NCBI RefSeq assembly: GCF_001953635.1
Contig: NZ_MEJH01000013.1
Span: forward strand, 1-64,000
Origin: Alteromonas abrolhosensis
GTDB taxonomy: Bacteria > Pseudomonadota > Gammaproteobacteria > Enterobacterales > Alteromonadaceae
DNA length: 64,000 nucleotides
Direction: 5' to 3'
Notes under the pieces: model-generated
Databases searched by the model: none
The model's input: the letters and a program-made list of their open reading frames with translations, nothing else
Told to the model about the DNA's origin: nothing
Shown: positions 36,810-46,448 of the stretch, piece by piece
Layout: each line of letters starts with the position of its first letter
Position numbering within the stretch: the first letter of the stretch is position 1
Made by a program: the position numbers and the translations under genes

Positions 36810-37733
36810 TTAGGAGGCTTTACTTCTAAATTGTGAAATCATTGTCACTACCAGCGCAATGATTACACCTGCAGCAACACCAACAACGCCATCAGCAAGT
36901 ATAGACATAACCAGTGATGCGTCTGGGATAAGCGCAGTAAACCAGTCGGTAACAACGTGCAAAAAGCCGATGCTGTGCGTGAGTATGCCACCGCCTACCA
37001 AAAACATAGCCACTGTACCTACAACCGCAAGGGTTTTCATTAGTGCGGGGGCGGCAACTAATAACGCTCTGCCAACAAAACGCTGCAGTGAGTTCATTGA
37101 ACCCGTTAGCGACTTGCGAAGCATGTAAAGCCCGACATCGTCCATTTTAACTAAAGCCGCTACCAGCCCATAAACGCCAAGGGTAATGGCTAGGCTTAGT
37201 GCTACTAGCACACCAATTTGCGTGGTAAGTGTTGCATCGGTCACTGTGCCTAATGCAATAACAATGATTTCAGCAGACAGTATGAAGTCAGTGCGTATGG
37301 CGCCTTTAATTTTATCTTTCTCAAAAGCCACCATATCCACATCTTCGTGGGTAAGCGCCTCTATTCTCGCTTCTCGTACTTTTTCTTCATCTTCATGAGG
37401 CAGGTATTTATGCAGCAGTTTTTCTGCACCTTCAAAGCACAAATATAACCCGCCTAGCACCAAAAGGACGGTTATAAGTGAGGGAACAAAAGCACTGATG
37501 GCTAACGCAGCAGGAACCAATATCGCTTTATTAATAAGTGAGCCTTTTGCAACGGCCCACACAACAGGTAGCTCTCGGTCTGCTTTAACGCCTTGGACCT
37601 GATCGGCGTTAACCGCTAAGTCGTCGCCCAAAACGCCCGCTGTTTTTTGCGCAGCGACTTTCGACATAGTTGCGATGTCGTCCATTAACGTTGCTATATC
37701 ATCAAGTAGGGCTAGTAAGTTAGCTGCGGCCAC
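36810..37733 (-). CDS. DUF808 family inner membrane protein (YedI-like)
   Basis: The 307-residue protein opens with the family signature NLLALLDDIATLMDDIA, then MSKVAAQKTAGVLGDDLAVN. It contains GGLYLCFEGAEKLLHK and several membrane helices, including two in the last 100 residues. DUF808 proteins such as E. coli YedI are uncharacterised inner membrane proteins. Single gene. Confidence 0.9.
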   Translation of the reverse strand: MAAANLLALLDDIATLMDDIATMSKVAAQKTAGVLGDDLAVNADQVQGVKADRELPVVWAVAKGSLINKAILVPAALAISAFVPSLITVLLVLGGLYLCFEGAEKLLHKYLPHEDEEKVREARIEALTHEDVDMVAFEKDKIKGAIRTDFILSAEIIVIALGTVTDATLTTQIGVLVALSLAITLGVYGLVAALVKMDDVGLYMLRKSLTGSMNSLQRFVGRALLVAAPALMKTLAVVGTVAMFLVGGGILTHSIGFLHVVTDWFTALIPDASLVMSILADGVVGVAAGVIIALVVTMISQFRSKAS

Positions 37734-37900
37734 GTCGAATATCCTTTGTTATGTATTACAGTTAGAGTAATCCCCATTAAATTGCAGCTTAGCGTACTGA
37801 AAACACAGGTAATATACAATAAACCCGATAAATCGCAGTTTTTTAGGTAATTTGCAGGGCGATAACCAACAGAAAAGGCGAAATCAGAGGAAGTGAGAAA

Positions 37901-37928
37901 TGAGAAGAACACGTTCGTGCTCTTCTCA
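37901..37928 (-). terminator. Hairpin downstream of the nuclease gene
   Basis: An almost perfect stem, TGAGAAGA / TCTTCTCA extended by CACG / CGTG with one mismatch, lies eight bases after the nuclease stop codon. On the minus strand it is followed by TTTCTC, a weak T run. Confidence 0.6.
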
Positions 37929-37936
37929 AATTGAAG

Positions 37937-39580
37937 TTAATTACCCCAAATGCTGTTTACCAACTCTGGGTGATCAACGAAAGGGTTTCGATTGTTCTGG
38001 AAACTGAAGGCAGCTTCATTCCTATCGATTTCCTTTTGGCTTACCGGATCTTGAGAATGCCAGCTTAAAAGTAGATTTAAGAACCAGCTTTCGAATACTT
38101 GGTCATTCGTGCCATTTAACACAGCATCGCCATACGTACTATTCGTTTCCCAATTTGCAATGACATTTTCGTAACGGGTTGCCATGTAGAAATACGCTCT
38201 AGCGAAGTCACCTTTAAACTCGTCGATAGGTTCAAAAACGGTGCCTGTATAACCAGAAGCAGAGGAGCCAGCGCCCAGCTTGGAGCCATTCGAAGACGTA
38301 TAAGTAGCACTTCCTACATCACCGTACGGATAGCTACTACGGCGCCCGTTAACGTATCCATCAGTAGCAAAAACGTGGTGAATATCGGTATTCATTGGTG
38401 AGACTGCACCGCCAAACCAGCTGCGCGGGAACGCGTGCTCACGGTTATAGCAACTGCCTTCTCCACTATAGCTGCCACATTGGTCAGAACCCGCTGTGTA
38501 GCTGTAAGCGTCACTACCATTTGGGTTTTCTGAATACATATCCAAAATAGAGCCATCATTTTCATAGTAGCTGTCGCTTGTATATGAAATATAGAATGTC
38601 CAAAGGTCGCCATAGCTTTGGGTATTATGGTTTTTGATAATATTGTAAAGCTCGGTCTTTAACGCGTAGCCTGACAGACCGTTAGCGCTTGCATAGTAAC
38701 CAGTGAGTTCTGATGAACCACCACCACTGCCACCGCCACTCGTTGTGCCAACGCTAAAGCTGGTGCTTTCACTCGCACCGAAAGAGCCGCCATTAGCAAC
38801 AGACACGCCTTCTATTAGCAAGTTATAGCTGCCAGAGCCATAGGAGCAGCAGATTCCATCGCCATAGGCATCACTAATGGTAAAGGTATATTCTCCATCA
38901 GTAAGGCAAACCGCTTCAGTATAACTTTGGTTGCTAGCGTAGTTGCTGCCAGAGGCTTCAATTTGGTTGTTTGAGTTAGTTATCTGCCAGCTTGTTTCAC
39001 TGCCGTAATTGTCGGTGGTTAAGTTCAGTTCACCCGAATGGCTAGCGCACGTGCTTCCACCGCCATTATTGCCACCTGACCCAAGTGTGGTCGGTTCGAA
39101 TGCGTCTACATAGACGATTTCTGAACCATCAAAGCCAGTTTGATCATAAAAACGTAACCCCACCTCAATTTCTTTCGTCACTGTAGCGGAGTAAGAGAAA
39201 GTAAGTTGTTGCCAGTTTCCGGTTAAGCTGTTGTCAGAATAACCTTGATAGCCGTCTACATATAAGCGCGCTTTAACCGCTCCCTCAGTGTGATATAGCC
39301 TTACTGAGAACTCATAGTTTTGACCAGCAGTAACATTAATTGATTGGCGGAAGTCAGTTGAGCCTTGCGTTGTTGTGTTAACGGTAATTGCAGCGGACTT
39401 GCTACCCGAGAATGAGTAGGCAGAATTTTCAGCCACGCTAATTCCAGAGTCGATAGTTGACCACGAATCAGGTGTACCAGCTGTCCATGTTTCAAAATCT
39501 CCATTTGAGACTTGAGCCATGGCGATAGCGGGTAAAAATACACCTGCCACGCCCACTAATTGACGTAAATTTATATTCAT
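37937..39580 (-). CDS. Secreted modular endonuclease I-type nuclease
   Basis: The 547-residue protein starts with a signal peptide ending VFLPAIAMA (residue 22). Residues about 23-170 form a carbohydrate-binding-like jelly roll (GDFETWTAGTPDSWS). Residues about 180-275 form a second domain with AYGDGICCSYGSGSY, followed by a Gly/Ser linker. The catalytic endonuclease I (EndA/NucM) domain covers about 290-545, with NREHAFPRSWFGG, MNTDIHHVFATDGYVNGRRS and NEAAFSFQNNRNPFVDHPE. It should degrade extracellular DNA and perhaps RNA for nutrients or biofilm turnover. Direct repeats lie 24 bp upstream. Confidence 0.9.
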   Translation of the reverse strand: MNINLRQLVGVAGVFLPAIAMAQVSNGDFETWTAGTPDSWSTIDSGISVAENSAYSFSGSKSAAITVNTTTQGSTDFRQSINVTAGQNYEFSVRLYHTEGAVKARLYVDGYQGYSDNSLTGNWQQLTFSYSATVTKEIEVGLRFYDQTGFDGSEIVYVDAFEPTTLGSGGNNGGGSTCASHSGELNLTTDNYGSETSWQITNSNNQIEASGSNYASNQSYTEAVCLTDGEYTFTISDAYGDGICCSYGSGSYNLLIEGVSVANGGSFGASESTSFSVGTTSGGGSGGGSSELTGYYASANGLSGYALKTELYNIIKNHNTQSYGDLWTFYISYTSDSYYENDGSILDMYSENPNGSDAYSYTAGSDQCGSYSGEGSCYNREHAFPRSWFGGAVSPMNTDIHHVFATDGYVNGRRSSYPYGDVGSATYTSSNGSKLGAGSSASGYTGTVFEPIDEFKGDFARAYFYMATRYENVIANWETNSTYGDAVLNGTNDQVFESWFLNLLLSWHSQDPVSQKEIDRNEAAFSFQNNRNPFVDHPELVNSIWGN

Positions 39581-39603
39581 TTATTTTCCATTATTGTCTT
39601 TAT

Positions 39604-39640
39604 TTTAAATGTAATATTCGTCCTTTAAATGTAGTGTTCG
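39604..39640. promoter_or_regulatory. Direct repeats, candidate AraC-type operator
   Basis: TTTAAATGTAATATTCG (39604-39620) and TTTAAATGTAGTGTTCG (39624-39640) match at 15 of 17 positions and are 20 bp apart, two helical turns. They lie in the gap between the nuclease and the divergent AraC-type gene. AraC-family proteins usually bind such direct repeats, so this is a likely site for that regulator. Confidence 0.6.
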
Positions 39641-39903
39641 ATGCCTTCCTAGGCGCGCTAAATATTGCACGTATTTATGACAAAATGAATAAAAGCGCTT
39701 AATCTAGTGGTAAAAATCATTCTTTTTATAAGAACTTTAAACATTCCCCTTGCTTGGACAATACCTAGAAATCAGCAAAGAACGCAGCAGAAAATGTACA
39801 GCAAAAGTTATTGTCCCTTGCCTGGCCGTAGGGGAGAAAAGTCGCTTCACGGGGAGCCTATGAAGACCTTACTGCTAATTGAGACAGTTTGTGCGGGGAT
39901 ACA

Positions 39904-40623
39904 ATGACAAGCGATGTTATTCCTTCATTATCAGTGCGCTCATATACAAAACAAACGTGTCGCCACAAACATGACTATTTTCAGCTGGTGTTGCCTATTA
40001 ACGGGCATATCTTGATCGAAATTGATAATTTTAGCGGTCGAGTAGGCGTCGGCGAAGGTGTGTGTATTGCGCCGAATGAGGTTCATTACTTTAGCGCTAA
40101 TGAACTGTCCAAGTTTATTGTCGCGGACTTGAAAGATGTGCCAGTTAATTTAAATGACAGGCTACATCCAATATTTCAGGTAACGTCCGCATTACAGGCG
40201 TTTTTGTCGTTTGTAGAAATTCAAATTAGTCAGTTTGCAGACCATGGTCATGAAGAAATACTGGCGCTGTTTTTAACCTTGCTAGAAACATCCTTGAAAG
40301 GGTGCAGCATGGATAAGCGAATTACTCCTGTATTAAGTTATATTCATCGCGACCTCGCCAAAGGTTTTACGCAGGTGGAGTTAGCACAGATAGCCTGTAT
40401 GGGGACAACGCAATTCAAAACACGTTTTAAAGAAGCTACTGGACACAGTTTACGAGATTATCTTGTGAAAGTGAGGATGGAGAAGGCCAAAGCACTGCTT
40501 AGAAATACCGATACACCCATGTTGGGTATAGCTCAGCTAACGGGGTATGAAGATGTTGCAGCATTCAGTCGACGGTTTAAAGCGTACTTCGGGCAACCCC
40601 CTAAGTTTTTCAAAAGAAAGTAA
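39904..40623 (+). CDS. AraC-family transcriptional regulator
   Basis: The 239-residue protein has an N-terminal cupin-like sensor (residues about 20-90, HKHDYFQLVLPINGHI) and a C-terminal double helix-turn-helix (about 140-239): FTQVELAQIACMGTTQFKTR, then LRDYLVKVRMEKAKALLR and IAQLTGYEDVAAFSRRFKAY. The ATG at 39904 has GGGG just upstream; a TTG 15 bases earlier is in frame but less likely. The effector is unknown. It is divergent from the secreted nuclease, with direct repeats in between, so it may control that gene. Confidence 0.9.
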   Translation: MTSDVIPSLSVRSYTKQTCRHKHDYFQLVLPINGHILIEIDNFSGRVGVGEGVCIAPNEVHYFSANELSKFIVADLKDVPVNLNDRLHPIFQVTSALQAFLSFVEIQISQFADHGHEEILALFLTLLETSLKGCSMDKRITPVLSYIHRDLAKGFTQVELAQIACMGTTQFKTRFKEATGHSLRDYLVKVRMEKAKALLRNTDTPMLGIAQLTGYEDVAAFSRRFKAYFGQPPKFFKRK

Positions 40624-40668
40624 TCTCGTGCTTCTTTTTCATTAAGCTGACGTCGATAGCCTAAACTG

Positions 40669-41523
40669 CTAGTTTCGCTCTTCATCTTTAGGAAGCTTAT
40701 TAACTCTGGCGTCTATAAAACGTTTGTGATCGTCCATTTTGGTGCACTCTAATGTACCACCTGTAATCCCACTTAATATCGCCAAGGCTTTATTGGTGGT
40801 ACTGCTACAGTTTACGCGTTTTGAAGGGCGTCGATTTTCATTAGCTTGTATTTCCTGTGTGCTTGGTCCACTTAGCACTGGGCTATTTTTCCGTGCCTGG
40901 AATTCCCTCGTTGCCTGCTCAGCATCTTCGGCTATTTTGTCGTTATGATACTTTTCGAAATATAGCGCTGCACCGTCTTTAGCCGATAAGTTTAGTGAGC
41001 CAGCACGCCTATTTGCATTTTTTGAAAAAGTGGGTGATGGCGGCGTATTAGTTGGCTTACTTTCAACGAGTACCTGCTGTGTATCCGGCTCAGCATTTTT
41101 TTGCTGCTTGGTCGTAGGGCTTTCCACAATTTTATTCTTACTATCAAGCGCTTCAGTGGCTTTGGTTGCCTCAGTTTTCAACTCAATTTCTTGCCTTTCT
41201 GGTGAAACATCGATTGATTTCATTTCTTGAGGTTTAGCTTGGACTGGAGGGCGCAAAATGGGTGGGTAATACAGTCTGGCGCTTATCTCAGGCGTTCGCT
41301 CCAAATCATTTACGCGTGCTTTTTGGCTGTTGATACTCAACTGAGAAAGTATGACCACCACGATGACCCCAAAAACGTGTAAAAAACCAGAGACCAATAA
41401 GGAGCGCCACGCCGTTTTCTTTGCAGCGGAGCGGTGTTCAATACTGCGCTCGGGCGCAAAGAAAGAAGGGGTGATAGTCGTCATAGTAAACAACAGACCA
41501 TGCGCTCTATTGAATAGTTCCAT
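40669..41523 (-). CDS. TonB-like single-span envelope protein of unknown function
   Basis: The 284-residue protein has a basic N-terminus, one membrane helix (about 45-63, LHVFGVIVVVILSQLSI) and a long, proline/charged periplasmic region. This layout recalls TonB/TolA-type proteins, but no TonB C-terminal domain is evident. The C-terminal 70 residues (VNCSSTTNKALAILSGITGG, then LECTKMDDHKRFIDARV) contain two cysteines and look folded. ATG 41523 and ATG 41484 are both possible starts; neither has a good ribosome site. It converges on the AraC-type gene. Function unknown. Confidence 0.65.
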   Translation of the reverse strand: MELFNRAHGLLFTMTTITPSFFAPERSIEHRSAAKKTAWRSLLVSGFLHVFGVIVVVILSQLSINSQKARVNDLERTPEISARLYYPPILRPPVQAKPQEMKSIDVSPERQEIELKTEATKATEALDSKNKIVESPTTKQQKNAEPDTQQVLVESKPTNTPPSPTFSKNANRRAGSLNLSAKDGAALYFEKYHNDKIAEDAEQATREFQARKNSPVLSGPSTQEIQANENRRPSKRVNCSSTTNKALAILSGITGGTLECTKMDDHKRFIDARVNKLPKDEERN

Positions 41524-41602
41524 CCTAATTTCATCGCACTTTTTAGTCTTCTTAACTTACTCAAACCCTGCGCCGCTTCATAATTGGGCAAATTTTTATC
41601 GG

Positions 41603-41619
41603 TGCACCATTTGTGTGCA
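41603..41619. promoter_or_regulatory. Putative NtrC binding site
   Basis: TGCACCATTTGTGTGCA matches the NtrC consensus TGCACY-N5-GGTGCA at all but one position. A weaker overlapping copy, TGCATT-N5-TGTGCG, follows at 41616-41632. Both lie about 65-80 bp upstream of the sigma54-like promoter, a normal enhancer distance. Confidence 0.75.
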
Positions 41620-41675
41620 TTATTTTTGTGCGTTCATGAAGCGTTTGTGTGTATGTATATGATTTTTATGGTTAA

Positions 41676-42104
<429 letters not shown>

Positions 42105-42136
42105 GCCACAACGATATATTTGCGGAGAAAACCATA

Positions 42137-43384
42137 ATGGAAATCACTTTTGAACTTGGGTATGCGCTAGATACCTTTTATTTTCTAATCTGCGGTGCAT
42201 TAGTTATGTGGATGGCTGCAGGTTTTGCGATGCTTGAAGCCGGTCTTGTTCGAGCGAAAAACACCACAGAAATTCTAACTAAAAACGTGGCGCTATTCGC
42301 TATCGCTTGCACTATGTACATGATTTGCGGTTACGGCATTATGTACGGTGGCGGCGACTGGGGTCCATTCCTAAGCGGTATCATGGCTGATGGCGCAACA
42401 GGTGTCGCTGAAGAGCCAGCAACATATGCACCTTCTGCTGACTTCTTCTTCCAAGTAGTGTTTGTTGCAACAGCAATGTCTATCGTATCTGGTGCGGTAG
42501 CTGAGCGTATGAAGCTTTGGGCATTCCTAGCGTTCGCAGTTGTTATGACGGGCTTCATCTATCCAATGGAAGGTGCTTGGACATGGGGCGGCGAAGCAGT
42601 ATTCGGTATGTATACGCTTGGCGACCTTGGTTTCTCTGACTTTGCAGGTTCTGGTATTGTTCACATGGCTGGTGCAGCTGCTGCTCTTGCTGGTGTACTT
42701 GTACTAGGTGCTCGTAAAGGTAAATACACAGCTGACGGTAAAGTAAACGCGATACCAGGTGCAAACCTACCGCTTGCAACTTTAGGTACATTTATCCTGT
42801 GGATGGGTTGGTTTGGCTTCAACGGTGGTTCAGTACTGGCCACTGCAACTGTTGAAAGTGCAAACTCGGTTGCTATCGTATTTATGAACACGAACGCTGC
42901 GGCGGCTGGCGGTGCTATTGCTGCACTTATCGTTGCACGTATTCTGTTTGGCAAAGCTGACCTTACAATGGTACTTAACGGTGCGCTAGCTGGTCTTGTG
43001 GCAATCACAGCCGAGCCCTCTACACCTACGCCTCTACAAGCCACTTTGTTTGGCGGACTTGGCGGTATCCTAGTTGTACTTAGCATCGTTGCACTTGATA
43101 AAGTAAAAATCGATGACCCTGTGGGCGCTATCTCTGTTCACGGTGTGGTAGGTCTTCTTGGTCTGATCCTTGTGCCTTTCACAAACGATGGTTCAAGCAT
43201 TTCTGGTCAGTTAATTGGCGCAGCGACTATCTTTGTTTGGGTATTCGTAGTGAGCCTTGTTGTATGGCTAGTGATTAAAGCGGTTATGGGTGTACGTGTG
43301 AGCGAAGAAGAAGAGTTCGACGGCGTAGACATGAGTGAGTGTGGTCTGGAAGCATACCCAGATTTTACAAGCAGCCGTTCGTAA
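42137..43384 (+). CDS. amtB: Ammonium transporter
   Basis: The 415-residue inner membrane protein of the Amt/Rh family has about 11 helices and works as a trimer. The pore twin histidines are H176 (GSGIVHMAGAAAAL) and H335 (SVHGVVGLLG). MLEAGLVRAKNTTEI is the usual first-helix motif. At 415 residues it is close to E. coli AmtB (428 with its signal). No cleaved signal peptide is evident. A GCGGAGAA ribosome site is present. It is cotranscribed with glnK under the nitrogen-control promoter. Confidence 0.97.
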   Translation: MEITFELGYALDTFYFLICGALVMWMAAGFAMLEAGLVRAKNTTEILTKNVALFAIACTMYMICGYGIMYGGGDWGPFLSGIMADGATGVAEEPATYAPSADFFFQVVFVATAMSIVSGAVAERMKLWAFLAFAVVMTGFIYPMEGAWTWGGEAVFGMYTLGDLGFSDFAGSGIVHMAGAAAALAGVLVLGARKGKYTADGKVNAIPGANLPLATLGTFILWMGWFGFNGGSVLATATVESANSVAIVFMNTNAAAAGGAIAALIVARILFGKADLTMVLNGALAGLVAITAEPSTPTPLQATLFGGLGGILVVLSIVALDKVKIDDPVGAISVHGVVGLLGLILVPFTNDGSSISGQLIGAATIFVWVFVVSLVVWLVIKAVMGVRVSEEEEFDGVDMSECGLEAYPDFTSSRS

Positions 43385-43440
43385 GAGAGTCTCGATTAGG
43401 CAAATGAAATAACAATAATAATGCCTTATTACTTCGTTTA

Positions 43441-43466
43441 AGCCCTGCACATGCGGGGCTTTTTTC
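43441..43466 (+). terminator. Intrinsic terminator of glnK-amtB
   Basis: The arms AGCCCTGC and GCGGGGCT (one G-T pair) with an ACAT loop are followed by TTTTTT. Confidence 0.88.
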
Positions 43467-43604
43467 GTTTCTAACAACGTGTTTTGTGCCAAGCATCGCG
43501 CTAGGGGAAAAGAGCCTAGGCGTAATGTGACAATAACGCTACACTATGATTCGATAGGCTTTCGCTAGATTTATTATCAGCAACGTTTTAGTAAAGGGAT
43601 GGTT

Positions 43605-45296
43605 ATGATTGCAAGTGCGCGACTTCTACCTTTGATACTGGTTTTCTTTAGTATCAGCTGTTTAGGCTATGACAGAATAACGGGGCACCCCTTTGCAAGT
43701 CGCTCAGAAGTTATCGCAAAGAACGGCATGGCGGCTACAAGTCAACCGCTAGCCACACAAGTGGCTTTAGATATTTTAAAGCAAGGTGGCAGTGCGGTTG
43801 ATGCAGCAATTGCAGCCAATGCCATGTTAGGTTTAGTTGAGCCTACGGGTAGCGGTATTGGCGGTGACTTATTCGCCATTGTGTGGGATGCAAAAGAAGA
43901 GAAGCTAGTTGGCTTAAACGCATCTGGCCGCTCACCCAGACAGTTAACCAAAGCGGTGTTCGCCGAGCGTGGTTTGCATCAAATTCCAAAATTTGGTCCT
44001 TTACCTGTTTCTGTCCCAGGCGCTGTAGATGGCTGGTTTGCGCTACACGAAAAATTTGGCAAACTGCCTATGTCTACGCTGCTTACCCCATCTATCAAAT
44101 ATGCTCGTGAGGGGTTTCCTGTTTCAGAAGTTATTGCCTACTACTGGCAAATGAATTACGAGCGAATTGGTCACTATGACGGTTTTGCAGAGACCTTTCT
44201 TATGGATGGAAAAGTACCGCAAAAAGGCGATGTTTTTAAAAATCCTGGGCTAGCAGTGACCTATGAAAAAATCGCAACAGGCGGGCGAGATGCTTTTTAC
44301 AAGGGCGATATTGCGCGCACAATCGATGCTTATATGAAGTCTCAAGGAGGCTTCTTGTCATATCAGGATTTGTCATCGCATACCTCTGAGTGGGTAGAGC
44401 CCGTTTCCGCTAACTATCGTGGGTATGATGTGTGGGAGCTTCCGCCCAACGGACAAGGTATAGCAGCGCTACAGATTCTTAATGTGCTTGAGCACTATGA
44501 TATCGAAGGAATGGGGTTTAACTCGGCTGACTACATCCACACCTTTGTTGAAGCCAAAAAGCTCGCCTTTGAAGATCGCGCTAAGTTTTATGCGGATCCA
44601 GACTTCAACGATATCCCCGTCGACTGGCTAATTTCGAAAGAGTATGCCGCAAAGCGTCAGAAACTCATAGATAAAGAACGCGCAGCGAATCGCGTTGATG
44701 CAGGCATTTATGAAGGAGATACCATTTATCTGACCGTTGCTGATAAAGAGGGCAATATGGTGTCTTTAATTCAAAGTAATTACCGCGGAATGGGGTCTGG
44801 CATGACACCTCCCGGACTTGGTTTTATTCTTCAAAATAGAGGTGAGATGTTTACGCTTGAAGAAGGGCACTTTAACGAATATCGCCCGGGAAAGCGTCCA
44901 TTTCACACCATTATTCCAGCTTTTGTAACAAGAAACGGTAAGCCAGTGATGAGCTTTGGCGTGATGGGCGGTGGAACTCAGCCCCAAATGCATGCACAAA
45001 TTATTGTAAACATTCTCGATTTCGGAATGAATTTACAGGAAGCGGGAGATGCTCCACGCATATTGCACAGCGGTTCAAGCAGTCCAACGGGCGCGTTGAT
45101 GACTGACGGTGGCTATGTGAGTTTAGAATCAGGTTTCAGTGAAACCGTTCAGCGAGAGCTCATGGAACGGGGTCATAAGCTTCAACGTGTAGTAGGCGCG
45201 TTTGGTGGCTACCAAGCTATTGCATGGGACGAGCAAAAAGGCGTGTATTTTGGTGCATCAGAAACGCGAAAAGATGGACAAGCAGCGGGCTATTAA
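43605..45296 (+). CDS. Gamma-glutamyltransferase family protein
   Basis: The 563-residue Ntn-hydrolase precursor should split itself into large and small chains and remove the gamma-glutamyl group from glutathione and similar peptides in the periplasm. It has a signal peptide of about 22 residues. GGSAVDAAIAANAMLGLVEP and GSGIGGDLFAIVWD are family hallmarks. The nucleophile would be T373 in EGDTIYLTVADKEGNMVSL, where the usual second threonine of DTTH is isoleucine. GMTPPGLGFILQNRGEMF lies beyond. AAAGGG touches the ATG at 43599 but is six bases before the ATG at 43605, which is preferred. Confidence 0.9.
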   Translation: MIASARLLPLILVFFSISCLGYDRITGHPFASRSEVIAKNGMAATSQPLATQVALDILKQGGSAVDAAIAANAMLGLVEPTGSGIGGDLFAIVWDAKEEKLVGLNASGRSPRQLTKAVFAERGLHQIPKFGPLPVSVPGAVDGWFALHEKFGKLPMSTLLTPSIKYAREGFPVSEVIAYYWQMNYERIGHYDGFAETFLMDGKVPQKGDVFKNPGLAVTYEKIATGGRDAFYKGDIARTIDAYMKSQGGFLSYQDLSSHTSEWVEPVSANYRGYDVWELPPNGQGIAALQILNVLEHYDIEGMGFNSADYIHTFVEAKKLAFEDRAKFYADPDFNDIPVDWLISKEYAAKRQKLIDKERAANRVDAGIYEGDTIYLTVADKEGNMVSLIQSNYRGMGSGMTPPGLGFILQNRGEMFTLEEGHFNEYRPGKRPFHTIIPAFVTRNGKPVMSFGVMGGGTQPQMHAQIIVNILDFGMNLQEAGDAPRILHSGSSSPTGALMTDGGYVSLESGFSETVQRELMERGHKLQRVVGAFGGYQAIAWDEQKGVYFGASETRKDGQAAGY

Positions 45297-45480
45297 GCAC
45301 ACTAGTGTAAATAATAGCCGGTGAGGCTAATTAGTCTCACTTTGTGCTGCTTCGCTTTAAACGGTTTCAAAGCTTGAAGCAGTCGTTACACTTTACAAAA
45401 AGGTTCGCAACACTAAGCGCGGCGAAAGTTCGCCAGCAGCCACACGTCAGAACAAGGCGTTAATAAAAACAAGAGCGGCA

Positions 45481-46407
45481 ATGACACAACCACAAAAAGG
45501 CCTCTGCGCTGAGCCAAATTTACATGCACAGTATTTATTACTGAACGTAATTGATGATGATAGCCAAGCGGTGCGGGCTAAGCTGTCACGCGTTCTGGAT
45601 ATATTTGAGCATTTTGAGAATGAGCACTACGAGGCCATGGTAACGGGCGTTGTCGCTATTGGCACCGGTTACTGGGCTGAGGTATATCCTGGTCTTATCC
45701 CTGTTGAGCTAGCCCCTTTTCCCGATATGCAGTGTGACGACAGAAGTGCGCCAACAATGCCTTGCGATCTCTTCATTCAAATCCGCGCTGATAGGCTGGA
45801 TATTTGCCATGCGGTTGGCATTGAAGTGATGGATTTGCTGCGTATTCACGTTGAACTGGTAGAGCAGATAAGAGGGTTTAGGTACTTAGATGGCCGTGAC
45901 CTCAATGGTTTTCTTTATGGCGCAGATAATCCACGTGGCATGAAGCGTAGACAAGTCGGCATTATTGGTGAAGATGACCCTGATTTTAGCGGTGGAAGCT
46001 ATGTCCACATACAACGCTATCGGCATGACTTAAGGCGCTGGAATAGCCTTTCAAGTCGCCAGCAAGAACAAGTGATGGGCACCACACAAGAACACAATCT
46101 GGTAAGTAGCGAACAGTCTGAGTCATCGCACTGTGTAAGAGCAAGCACAGTTGGGCCAGATGGCGATGAGCCAAGGTTAATAAAGCAAGGCATGCCATAC
46201 GGTGATATGGCCTCCCAAGGGTTGTTCTTTGTGAGTTGCAGCGCCAGTGCGCGGCCTTTTAAACAGATGCTCCATAGCCAAATATACGGCAATGGTGAAG
46301 GCGATTATGACAGATGGCTAGATTTTACCAGCGCTGAAACGGGCGCCGCGTTTTTCGCGCCTTCCGTTAACTTTATTCGCCAGCAGGCAAAATTATCAGA
46401 AACCTAA
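45481..46407 (+). CDS. DyP-type heme peroxidase (YfeX-like) with altered motif
   Basis: The 308-residue protein follows the DyP/YfeX fold. The proximal heme ligand is H217 in SSHCVRA, and downstream RLIKQGMPYG and ETGAAFFAPS match YfeX. The catalytic motif GFxDGxxNP reads GFLYGADNPRG, so the distal aspartate is replaced by Y146. The conserved arginine region downstream of it (about 225-245) is kept. Activity may therefore differ from a standard peroxidase. There is no signal peptide, so it is cytosolic. Monocistronic, with its own terminator. Confidence 0.87.
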   Translation: MTQPQKGLCAEPNLHAQYLLLNVIDDDSQAVRAKLSRVLDIFEHFENEHYEAMVTGVVAIGTGYWAEVYPGLIPVELAPFPDMQCDDRSAPTMPCDLFIQIRADRLDICHAVGIEVMDLLRIHVELVEQIRGFRYLDGRDLNGFLYGADNPRGMKRRQVGIIGEDDPDFSGGSYVHIQRYRHDLRRWNSLSSRQQEQVMGTTQEHNLVSSEQSESSHCVRASTVGPDGDEPRLIKQGMPYGDMASQGLFFVSCSASARPFKQMLHSQIYGNGEGDYDRWLDFTSAETGAAFFAPSVNFIRQQAKLSET

Positions 46408-46411
46408 AACG

Positions 46412-46438
46412 AAAAGGCACTATTCAGTGCCTTTTTTT
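46412..46438. terminator. Bidirectional terminator between the peroxidase gene and hemL
   Basis: The arms AAAAGGCAC and GTGCCTTTT with a TATTCA loop end in a run of seven T residues. It serves both converging genes. Confidence 0.9.
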
Positions 46439-46448
46439 CGAGAGCGAA

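Noticed and set aside
39707..39907. 66-codon frame before the AraC-type gene
   Set aside because: It has no good ribosome site or recognisable sequence and lies in a regulatory gap.
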